Part shown: positions 53,621 through 60,533 of the stretch, piece by piece
Layout of the letters: each line of letters opens with the position of its first letter
Numbering within the stretch: the first letter of the stretch is position 1
Assembly (NCBI GenBank): GCA_025352225.1
Contig: JANXTT010000123.1
Coordinates: 1 to 61,903 of the forward strand
Length of the DNA stretch: 61,903 nucleotides
Direction of reading: 5' to 3'
Source: Mucilaginibacter sp.
Lineage (GTDB): Bacteria > Bacteroidota > Bacteroidia > Sphingobacteriales > Sphingobacteriaceae
The notes under the pieces: model-generated
The model's input: the letters and a program-made list of their open reading frames with translations, nothing else
The model's database searches: none
Told to the model about the DNA's origin: nothing
Made by a program: the position numbers and the translations under genes

Positions 53621-55417
53621 TTAATGTTGTTTAGTGTCTTTTAATTTTATAAGTACAACTCCGTTTTTTCCTTTTTCTCCATAAATTTTTGTGGCAGATT
53701 TGCCTTTTAATACATCCATTGATTCGATAGTTTTAGGGTCAATTTTTTTTATTTCCGCACTTGATATTTCTTTGCCTTCCAAAATATAGATAGGGCTGGA
53801 TATATCGTTCCCAAGGCTGAAATTTACGGGTACGGTATACTGCACCCTAACGGGTTTGCCATTTTGAATACCAGGGTTCCACTTTGGTGATATAGATAAA
53901 ACACGTACCGCTTCGTCGCCCAAACCATAACCAGGTTCACGTAGAGTTTTTATTTCGCTTAAACTACCATCTTTTTCAACAATAAATTGCGCAATTACTC
54001 TTCCCTGTATGCTTTTCTCTCGGGCTTGTACAGGGTATTTAATATGGTTAGCTAAAAATTGATAAAATTTTTCAATCCCTCCCGGAAATGACGGGGGCGT
54101 TTCTACTGCGGTAAATATCTGATTATCTTTCTTTACCGTATCTTTTAAAGTAACCAACACTGAACCTCCATTCCCACGAGCTACAAATTTAGCATTTGAT
54201 TGATCCTTTGATACCATGATAGATTTAATGTCATCTGGATTTATCTTATAATATTCCGCTTCAGATATTTCTTTCCCATCAACAATAAAAACAGGTGTTG
54301 AGCTTTTCTCTTTATCCCATTTTATTGCCAAGATTGTTTTTTTCAAGGACGAATCTTTTTTAAACTCAATTGTAGTCTCGGTGCCTGTAGCCGTAATTGA
54401 TGTAGTGACCTTGGGAAAAGTATCCGGTTTTAATATTGTTGGAATATTTATTGCTTTTACTTCCCGCTCTTTTTTAGCTGTATGAGTATCCTGGTTAAAT
54501 GTTTTTTCTACTTTTTTTACGCTTTCGCTAAGCGACGAAGCTTTCATTAACAATACCTGGTCTGTTTTTAGTGTAAAGGCTTTAACCGCCCTACTGTTAT
54601 TAACAGTTGCGGCCGACAAAATGAGCATCAGCGCAAATAGCGGTGCTGATAAGCCATATTTCAATAAAGCTTTTCGTTTTGATTTGTTTTTGTTTAACAT
54701 GATAATACGTTGTTTAAGTAGGCTGTTGTTAAAAAAATTATTGGTTAATTGATGTGATGTTGTCCCAAAAGTTTGGTTCAATAATAACATGGCATATGCT
54801 GTTTTTGATACGCCTGTTTGTATCGCTTCCGAATCGGCAATAAATTCATGTACTTGTTTAATCGCTTTACGGTATAAATAAGCTATCGGGTTAAACCAGT
54901 TAATAATCATCACTGCCTCAATAAATAAAACATCTGCCGAATGCCATTGGCGCATATGTACCAATTCATGCGCGACGATTGTATTGCGAAGGGGTAAATT
55001 TTCGTCGACTTTAATTTTTTTAAAGAATGAAAATGCTGGTGTATTTCCGGTTTTTTTAATCAACTTATTTAAAAAGAGCACTTGATAAACAAAGCGCGCC
55101 AGCAAGACAATTATCCCCGTAATATAAATCAGGCCAACCACCTCACCAATTGTTATCGGGTTGTTTTCAATTGGCTTAACCCGGTAAAGCAATTCGGGGC
55201 TAACGTAATACATCGTTTGCTGTATTTGTTTGGTAATAAACAAATCTTTTACCCAGGCCGACTGTATAGCGGGGATCACAAAAGATAGAACTGCTCCCAC
55301 AACCAAATAAATCCTGTTCAGTTGAAAAAAAGTTTCGCTAAATAGCAATAGCCTGTAAAATCCATAAAAAAGGACGAGGTACAGGTTTACAAGCAATAAA
55401 TAATGCCACCAGGTCAT
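53621..55417 (-). CDS. M56-family membrane metallopeptidase (BlaR1-like) fused to TonB C-terminal domain and plug-like repeats
   Basis: A 598-aa inner-membrane protein. The N-terminal half has four membrane segments and the gluzincin motif HELVHMRQWH (about residues 149-158) with a downstream E (VHEFIADSEA), as in BlaR1/MecR1. These proteins inactivate BlaI-type repressors after sensing a signal. The periplasmic half contains a repeat VDGKEISEAEYYKINPDDI (about 374-392) and a TonB_C domain (about 430-535: IQGRVIAQFIVEKDGS, GLGDEAVRVL, GKPVRVQYTVPVNF). A second repeat lies at the C-terminus (LEGKEISSAEIKKIDP, about 545-560, then IYGEKGKNGVVLI). The repeats resemble the end of SusC-type plug domains. 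The blaI-like gene lies 4 bp upstream. Beta-lactam sensing is possible but not shown; no beta-lactamase gene is nearby. Confidence 0.9.
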   Translation of the reverse strand: MTWWHYLLLVNLYLVLFYGFYRLLLFSETFFQLNRIYLVVGAVLSFVIPAIQSAWVKDLFITKQIQQTMYYVSPELLYRVKPIENNPITIGEVVGLIYITGIIVLLARFVYQVLFLNKLIKKTGNTPAFSFFKKIKVDENLPLRNTIVAHELVHMRQWHSADVLFIEAVMIINWFNPIAYLYRKAIKQVHEFIADSEAIQTGVSKTAYAMLLLNQTFGTTSHQLTNNFFNNSLLKQRIIMLNKNKSKRKALLKYGLSAPLFALMLILSAATVNNSRAVKAFTLKTDQVLLMKASSLSESVKKVEKTFNQDTHTAKKEREVKAINIPTILKPDTFPKVTTSITATGTETTIEFKKDSSLKKTILAIKWDKEKSSTPVFIVDGKEISEAEYYKINPDDIKSIMVSKDQSNAKFVARGNGGSVLVTLKDTVKKDNQIFTAVETPPSFPGGIEKFYQFLANHIKYPVQAREKSIQGRVIAQFIVEKDGSLSEIKTLREPGYGLGDEAVRVLSISPKWNPGIQNGKPVRVQYTVPVNFSLGNDISSPIYILEGKEISSAEIKKIDPKTIESMDVLKGKSATKIYGEKGKNGVVLIKLKDTKQH

Positions 55418-55421
55418 ACGC

Positions 55422-55796
55422 TCACTTGCTTTTAAATTTTTCTATAAGTTTCATAATTTCATCAGCTTCGCGCAGATCAATTTTTTCCTTGCTTACAAAA
55501 TAAGAAAACATATGCTGCACCGAGTTATCGAAATAACCATTCAATAACTTTTCGGTAGCAAAATTCTGGTATTGATCTTTACTTATAATGGGGAAATATT
55601 GATGGCTCTTGCCAAAGGCGTCATGGCCAACAAAGCCTTTGGTTTCGAGTATCCTGATTATGGTTGAAACTGTATTGTAGGCCGGCTTGGGTTCGGGCAG
55701 CTCATCAATAACGTCTTTTACAAAACCCTTTTTAAGGTGCCACAGTATTTGCATTAACTGTTCTTCGGCACGGGTAAGTTCTTTAATTTCATTCAT
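55422..55796 (-). CDS. blaI: BlaI/MecI/CopY-family transcriptional repressor
   Basis: A 124-aa winged-helix repressor. The N-terminal DNA-binding domain has KELTRAEEQLMQILWHLKKG (about 4-23) and PAYNTVSTIIRILETKGFVG (about 38-57, recognition helix and wing start). The C-terminal dimerisation helices end in KIDLREADEIMKLIEKF. It is the first gene of a two-gene operon with the M56 antirepressor. Its promoter holds tandem AACTAA/TTAGTT half-sites, so autoregulation is very likely. The start codon lies five bases after the -7 box. Confidence 0.95.
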   Translation of the reverse strand: MNEIKELTRAEEQLMQILWHLKKGFVKDVIDELPEPKPAYNTVSTIIRILETKGFVGHDAFGKSHQYFPIISKDQYQNFATEKLLNGYFDNSVQHMFSYFVSKEKIDLREADEIMKLIEKFKSK

Positions 55797-55800
55797 TAAA

Positions 55801-55830
55801 CAAACTTAAAACTAATTATTTAGTTTCACA
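55801..55830 (-). promoter_or_regulatory. blaI promoter
   Basis: On the minus strand a TTG (plus caa at 55828-55830) is separated by about 20 nt from TAAGTTTG (plus 55801-55808), an exact Bacteroidota TTG/TAnnTTTG pair. The -7 G is five bases before the blaI ATG, so the message would be leaderless or nearly so. Confidence 0.6.
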
Positions 55831-55837
55831 ACTAAAT
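55810..55837. promoter_or_regulatory. Candidate BlaI operator inside its own promoter
   Basis: Three half-sites alternate with 4-nt spacers: AACTAA-ttat-TTAGTT-tcac-AACTAA. The right pair extends to ATTTAGTT-tcac-AACTAAAT, perfect over 8 bp (55818-55837). They fill the space between the -33 and -7 boxes, where repressor binding would block transcription. Confidence 0.6.
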
Positions 55838-55888
55838 TTTAAGTTATTTAAATTTGTTTATTATGAGCTATTTGTAATAAACGTGCCA

Positions 55889-56095
55889 TTACCATTCGCT
55901 TTGTTTACTTACAGCGCTTATTGATTTAAATAAGGTAACGCTTTTATTAAACAACGAGGTTGCCGGGGTATAAGAGGTTCCCTTATCGGCCGGGTTTTTT
56001 TGTTTAAACTGATGGCTTATACTCATAACCATAGCTAAGGCAATAGGGAGCATTAAAAGTATAAATGGGTTTGATGTTGTGATTATCTTTTTCAT
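55889..56095 (-). CDS. Small membrane-anchored hypothetical protein
   Basis: A 68-aa reading frame beginning KKIITTSNPFILLMLPIALA with one hydrophobic segment (about residues 10-27) and a Ser/Lys-rich tail ending VSKQSEW. It lies alone between blaI and the LytS-type kinase gene on the minus strand. The family is not recognised. The hydrophobic N-terminus and basic start favour a real exported or membrane peptide, but no promoter is evident. It is 93 bp upstream of blaI. Confidence 0.45.
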   Translation of the reverse strand: MKKIITTSNPFILLMLPIALAMVMSISHQFKQKNPADKGTSYTPATSLFNKSVTLFKSISAVSKQSEW

Positions 56096-56299
56096 AAGGG
56101 TTTTGATTTAACAATACAAATCAAAAAGAATTTTATACCCTGATAAAATGATTTAGACCAACAGCCATAAATTATAGATGAACGGGTAATTATGTGCCGC
56201 TGCGTGTATGTCGGCTTCTTTTAGCCGTTCATCGGTAAAAATGCGCATTACATCTAAAGTGCTGTCATAATTGTTGATAATTATTATACTTTAGTTGCG

Positions 56300-57316
56300 A
56301 TGAAAAAAAGCTGGCAAATTTTCTGGCATGCATTTTTTTGGGTGAACATAATTGCTTTTTTTATGCTCATTGCCCATTATAATACCCATATAAGTAACCA
56401 AGGTCTGTTGGTTATTTTTGTTTTATTCGGTCTTATTAATATCGGTTTGTTCTATACTAATTTTCTGCTGTTCATCCCCCGGTATTTAAATCAAAAAAAG
56501 TATATAAGTTATGGGCTTGCTGTATTCGGCACTATTTTATTAATCGGATTTGAAAAATATGGCCTTGCCCTGATGTTTAAAAAGTATACCCTGATCAGAG
56601 AAAACGGCCACGGGGTTATTGGATTTGCATCGTACTATATCAGTGCCTTTTTTACCAGTTTGTTTTTTATATTATTAAGTACCGTGCTGAAGTTTACACT
56701 GGACTGGTTTCTAAATGAGCGGATCCAGCGCGACCTGGAAAATCAGCGCCTAAGTGCCGAACTGGCTTTCTTAAAATCACAAATTAACCCGCACTTTTTG
56801 TTTAATTCTTTAAATAGTATTTATTCGCTCGCGTATCAACGCTCTGAAACCACCCCCGAAGCTATTTTAAAGCTCTCAGAAATTATGCGTTATATGCTAT
56901 ATGAATGTAACGATAACAAAGTTGACCTCGCAAAAGAATTGCAGTATCTTCAAAATTATATTGACCTTCAAAAAATCCGTTTTGGTAAAAAGGCGTATGT
57001 CGACTTTGAAATAAAAGGAGTCGTAGGCAGCCAGCAAATAGTTCCACTATTGTTGATTGCTTTTATTGAAAACGCTTTTAAACACGGTGTAGCAAGTAAT
57101 CCCGTTTTCCCTATTAACATTTGTATTGATATTAAACAGGCTGGTTTGGTGTTTAAAATTCAAAATAGCAAACACCATTTTAATAAGGACGAGGCTGGGG
57201 GCATTGGCCTTAATAATGTAAAGCGCCGGCTCGACCTTCTGTATCCGCAAAAGTATAGCTTGAACATCAATAATACTGCCGATATTTATACTTGTGAATT
57301 ATCATTAGATTTATAG
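56300..57316 (+). CDS. LytS-type sensor histidine kinase
   Basis: A 338-aa inner-membrane kinase. The N-terminal half has four membrane segments (about residues 10-28, 39-59, 68-90 and 107-135). The His_kinase domain contains QINPHFLFNSLNSIYSLAYQ (about 162-181) with the phospho-His near 165. The ATPase domain has IENAFKHGVASNP and GGIGLNNVKRRLDLLYPQ. This is the YehU/LytS type that partners with LytTR response regulators; the regulator gene follows 2 bp later. A near -7 box, TACTTTAG, lies 6 bases before the start. Confidence 0.95.
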   Translation: MKKSWQIFWHAFFWVNIIAFFMLIAHYNTHISNQGLLVIFVLFGLINIGLFYTNFLLFIPRYLNQKKYISYGLAVFGTILLIGFEKYGLALMFKKYTLIRENGHGVIGFASYYISAFFTSLFFILLSTVLKFTLDWFLNERIQRDLENQRLSAELAFLKSQINPHFLFNSLNSIYSLAYQRSETTPEAILKLSEIMRYMLYECNDNKVDLAKELQYLQNYIDLQKIRFGKKAYVDFEIKGVVGSQQIVPLLLIAFIENAFKHGVASNPVFPINICIDIKQAGLVFKIQNSKHHFNKDEAGGIGLNNVKRRLDLLYPQKYSLNINNTADIYTCELSLDL

Positions 57317-57318
57317 CC

Positions 57319-58041
57319 ATGATTAAATGCTTGGTAGTTGACGATGAGCCATTGGCCCTGCACATACTAGAAGATTATATCAATAAGATTCCTTTTTTAC
57401 AGCTTGTAAAGGCGACTACAAATCCTATTGAAGCGTTAACCCTGGTTCAGACAGGCGAAGTTGAGCTTGTGTTTCTGGATGTACAAATGCCCGAACTAAC
57501 TGGAATACAGTTTTTAAAGATCGCCAACGGCAAGGCAAAAGTTATTTTAACTACAGCCTATTCACAATACGCCTTAGAAGGTTATGAATTGGATGTAGTT
57601 GATTATCTGCTAAAACCTATTGCTTTTGATCGATTTTATAAAGCTGTGCAAAAGGTTCAGGCTGGCGCAAACCCGGCATCTGCTCTTCCTGTAAAAGAAA
57701 CACCTGTGCAGCAAAGCAGCCTGAGTGATTTTATTTTTGTTAAAACTGAGCATAAAATTCAAAAAGTTTACCTCAACGATATCCTCTTTATTGAAGGTTT
57801 AAAAGACTATATATCCATATTTACCTCTGTTGAACGCATCATTAGCTTACAGATAATGAAGAAGATGGAAGACACGCTTCCAGAAAAACATTTTATCAGA
57901 GTGCATAAATCGTATATTGTAGCGTTAAATAAAATAGATAGCATTGAACGCAGCCGAATTTGGATAAAAGATAAAATAATTCCTGTGGGCGATACCTATC
58001 GTGACCAGTTCTTTAAAATTATTGAAACGAAGAATATCTAA
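57319..58041 (+). CDS. LytTR-family response regulator
   Basis: A 240-aa cytoplasmic regulator with a receiver domain (about 1-115; KCLVVDDEPLALHILEDYI, phospho-Asp in VFLDVQMPE at about residue 54, Lys in YLLKPIAFDRFYKA). A LytTR DNA-binding domain follows (about 140-238; FVKTEHKIQKVYLNDILFIE, FIRVHKSYIVALNKIDSIER). It ends the two-gene operon with the LytS-type kinase. Targets are not evident in this window. Such pairs in Bacteroidota often regulate envelope or efflux genes; the neighbouring L,D-transpeptidase gene is only a possible target. Confidence 0.95.
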   Translation: MIKCLVVDDEPLALHILEDYINKIPFLQLVKATTNPIEALTLVQTGEVELVFLDVQMPELTGIQFLKIANGKAKVILTTAYSQYALEGYELDVVDYLLKPIAFDRFYKAVQKVQAGANPASALPVKETPVQQSSLSDFIFVKTEHKIQKVYLNDILFIEGLKDYISIFTSVERIISLQIMKKMEDTLPEKHFIRVHKSYIVALNKIDSIERSRIWIKDKIIPVGDTYRDQFFKIIETKNI

Positions 58042-58125
58042 GGTCATTTTATTGCCTAATTAATAAATAATTAATTTTATTAATTATAATGACGCCAAAA
58101 TTACCTTAAAGAGAATTTTCTTCTT

Positions 58126-58133
58126 TATATTTG
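58126..58133 (+). promoter_or_regulatory. -7 box of the first L,D-transpeptidase gene
   Basis: TATATTTG is an exact TAnnTTTG match 80 nt before the ATG at 58213, giving a leader of about 76 nt. Upstream, after the response-regulator stop, an AT-rich dyad (GTCATT at 58043 with AATGAC at 58088) may mark that operon's end. Confidence 0.4.
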
Positions 58134-58212
58134 TATTATAAATTTATCCATTATAACCTTTACTATTTTAATTACGTATAATTAACTGTTGATTAATAAC
58201 CCATTTGTTTTT

Positions 58213-59001
58213 ATGAGAAAAACTTTTTTATGGACTCCCTGCGTATTATTGGTTTTTACTTTTGCGATATCCTCTTCAAAATTCAATAAAAACGGTAATA
58301 TTTTATCTCCTGATTCCACCGCAACGCCTTCTTTAAAATCTCAACTATTCAGCCAGTATGTTTCTGCAATTTATCAATCTGCTAAACTAAAAGAAAGCGG
58401 GCTTGATGAAGATGTATTTAAAAAATCTGTTACCGGTTACTATAATCTTAAAATAGCTAATATATTGCCAGCCAACAGTAGTGTTGTTACTATCGTTGAT
58501 TTGGCCAAATCAAGCCGAAGCAAACGCATGTGGATAGTAGACTTGCAAAAACGACAACTGATATTAAACACATGGGTATCGCATGGACAAAAAAGTGGCG
58601 ATGATTTAGCTAACCATTTTTCAAATGATGTTAACTCCTTTGAAAGCAGCTTAGGCTTTTATATAACAGATAATACATATATGGGCAAACACGGCCTTTC
58701 ATTAAGGTTAAACGGCATGGATGCCGGGTTTAATGACAAAGCAAATGAACGTGACATCGTAGTACATGCCGCGCCATATGTTAGTACAGCGTCTATTAAA
58801 GAACTAGGCCGGCTGGGCCGTAGCCAGGGCTGCCCTGCAGTATCGCCAGATGTTGCTGAGCAGGTTATCAATACCATTAAGGGCAAAACAGTATTATTTA
58901 TTAATGGTAACGATAGCAATTATAATTCAAAGTATTTAAACCCGGAACTTGCGGCACGCTTCGTTGTTCAAAATGATACCGTGAGAGAAAAAATAATGTG
59001 A
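58213..59001 (+). CDS. Murein L,D-transpeptidase-like protein (YkuD_2 type)
   Basis: A 262-aa protein from the ATG at 58213 (TTG at 58189 would put eight residues before the signal). The N-terminus is an export signal (TFLWTPCVLLVFTFAISSS). The catalytic domain matches the Bacteroidota murein L,D-transpeptidase catalytic family: LNTWVSHGQKSGDDLANHFS, SLGFYITDNTYMGKHGLSL, VVHAAPYVS with the catalytic His (about 184), and GRSQGCPAVS with the catalytic Cys (about 208). It acts in the periplasm, making 3-3 crosslinks or attaching peptide stems. A second, unrelated L,D-transpeptidase gene is 1.5 kb downstream. Confidence 0.9.
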   Translation: MRKTFLWTPCVLLVFTFAISSSKFNKNGNILSPDSTATPSLKSQLFSQYVSAIYQSAKLKESGLDEDVFKKSVTGYYNLKIANILPANSSVVTIVDLAKSSRSKRMWIVDLQKRQLILNTWVSHGQKSGDDLANHFSNDVNSFESSLGFYITDNTYMGKHGLSLRLNGMDAGFNDKANERDIVVHAAPYVSTASIKELGRLGRSQGCPAVSPDVAEQVINTIKGKTVLFINGNDSNYNSKYLNPELAARFVVQNDTVREKIM

Positions 59002-59145
59002 TTTATCTTTAACCGGGCTCCTTTTACCAAACTAAACCTGATTGAGCTACAATCCTGAACAGAAAAGCAAAATAAAGCGATACTAATATAGCGGTTAATA
59101 AAATAATCATTTTTATAAGCCATACAATTTCTGCTATTTTGCACA

Positions 59146-59715
59146 ATGCAACAGGCCGAATTAAACCCGTGGAAAATCGTTTCTCAAAAAGAAATATATG
59201 ACAACCCCTGGGTAGGGTTAACAGAGTTTCAGGTAATAAACCCTGCAGGCAATCCCGGCATATACGGAAAGGTTCATTTTAAAAATATCGCAATAGGTGT
59301 TTTTTTACTGGATGAAGAACAAAACACTTATTTGGTAGGTCAATATCGTTTCCCCCTAAACCAATACAGCTGGGAAATGCCCGAGGGTGGTTGCCCTTTA
59401 GGTACAGACCCATTAGATTCGGCAAGGCGCGAATTATTGGAAGAAACCGGGTTAAAAGCAACTAACTGGACTGAATTGTTACGAATGCACCTTTCTAACT
59501 CTGTAAGTGATGAACTTTGTATTGTATATCTCGCCCGCGACTTACAGCAATTTGAAGCCGACCCCGAAGAAACCGAACAATTAATAGTTCGCAAATTGCC
59601 ATTTGACGAAGCATACCGAATGGTATGTGCCAACGAGATAACGGATTCGGCAACGGTTGCCGCGGTACTTAAAGTAAAAATCATGCTGATGGAAAACGTG
59701 CTTCCACATAATTAA
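59146..59715 (+). CDS. NUDIX hydrolase (ADP-ribose pyrophosphatase-like)
   Basis: A 189-aa NUDIX protein. The Nudix box spans about residues 83-105, with GGCPLGTDPLDSARRELLEE running into the final T-G-L. The REL-x-EE-x-G core with catalytic Glu residues is present, but the first acidic position of the box is T/D rather than E, a mild departure. The substrate type ADP-ribose is inferred from the preceding MPEGG and the N-terminal VHFKNIAIGVFLLDEEQNTY. The upstream sequence has TATTTTG five bases before the ATG. It lies 25 bp before the PlsC gene. Confidence 0.9.
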   Translation: MQQAELNPWKIVSQKEIYDNPWVGLTEFQVINPAGNPGIYGKVHFKNIAIGVFLLDEEQNTYLVGQYRFPLNQYSWEMPEGGCPLGTDPLDSARRELLEETGLKATNWTELLRMHLSNSVSDELCIVYLARDLQQFEADPEETEQLIVRKLPFDEAYRMVCANEITDSATVAAVLKVKIMLMENVLPHN

Positions 59716-59727
59716 TATTGAAAATGT

Positions 59728-59735
59728 TATTTTTG
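59728..59735 (+). promoter_or_regulatory. -7 box directly before the plsC gene
   Basis: TATTTTTG matches TAnnTTTG and ends six bases before the ATG at 59741, within the 25-bp gap after the NUDIX gene. No -33 TTG is present, so it may be coincidental or support a second start of transcription. Confidence 0.3.
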
Positions 59736-59740
59736 TTGCG

Positions 59741-60478
59741 ATGAAGAAGTTTTTGGGATATATACTTACCCCGCTGCATTATCTGGCATTTGGGCTTTGG
59801 CTATGCATTTTCCATCCCATACAATGGCTGGGCTTAAGGCTTGGAGGCTACAAAGCTCATAAAGCTGTAGTTGATGTAATGAACTGGTTTTTGGTAAGCT
59901 CCTATTATTTATTAGGAAACCGCGTTACTTTTACCAACAAACAGATATTACCTGCTAACAGGCCTATCCTTTTTTTGGCAAACCATCAAAGCATGTATGA
60001 TATACCTCCCATTATATGGAACATGAGAAAGTATCATGCTAAGTTTATTTCTAAAATAGAGTTAACCCGGGGCATCCCGTCTATATCATTTAATCTCAAA
60101 CACGGTGGTGCTGCCAATATTGACCGTAAAGACTCTAAACAGGCCATTTCTGAAATAATAAAATTGGCTAACCGCATGAAAGCGGATAATTGGTCGGCCG
60201 TAATTTTCCCGGAGGGAACCCGCTCAAAAGATGGCCACCTAAAAACCTTTCATGTTGGCGGTATTGCTACTATATTAAAAAAATGCCCCAGTGCACTCCT
60301 GATTCCAATCGCTATTGATAATTCGTGGAGAATGGTACAATACGGCGCCTTCCCGTTAAGTACGTTTGAGCGCATTACTTTAAATGTACTAACTCCAATT
60401 GAACCTAACAACATTCCTGTTGAGCAACTTGTACAAATGGCCGAAAAAGAAATTAAAGCTGCTCTAGGGCAAATTTAA
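59741..60478 (+). CDS. plsC: 1-acyl-sn-glycerol-3-phosphate acyltransferase (PlsC type)
   Basis: A 245-aa membrane-associated acyltransferase that makes phosphatidic acid from lysophosphatidic acid. The H-x4-D motif is in LANHQSMYDI (about residues 80-89). The second block is GGAANIDRKDS (about 125-135), the third FPEGTRSKDG (about 157-166), and the fourth is ALLIPIAIDNSW (about 185-196). An N-terminal hydrophobic segment (about 8-28) anchors it. It may share a transcript with the NUDIX gene 25 bp upstream. Confidence 0.93.
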   Translation: MKKFLGYILTPLHYLAFGLWLCIFHPIQWLGLRLGGYKAHKAVVDVMNWFLVSSYYLLGNRVTFTNKQILPANRPILFLANHQSMYDIPPIIWNMRKYHAKFISKIELTRGIPSISFNLKHGGAANIDRKDSKQAISEIIKLANRMKADNWSAVIFPEGTRSKDGHLKTFHVGGIATILKKCPSALLIPIAIDNSWRMVQYGAFPLSTFERITLNVLTPIEPNNIPVEQLVQMAEKEIKAALGQI

Positions 60479-60533
60479 AATTGTTCGTGGTTTATGGTAT
60501 GGCAATTGCTATGCAAAAGCATAACCCGTTATT

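Noticed and set aside
53526..53624. Short plus-strand frame of about 32 codons overlapping the end of the M56 gene
   Set aside because: No promoter, no recognised product and AT-rich context; probably chance.
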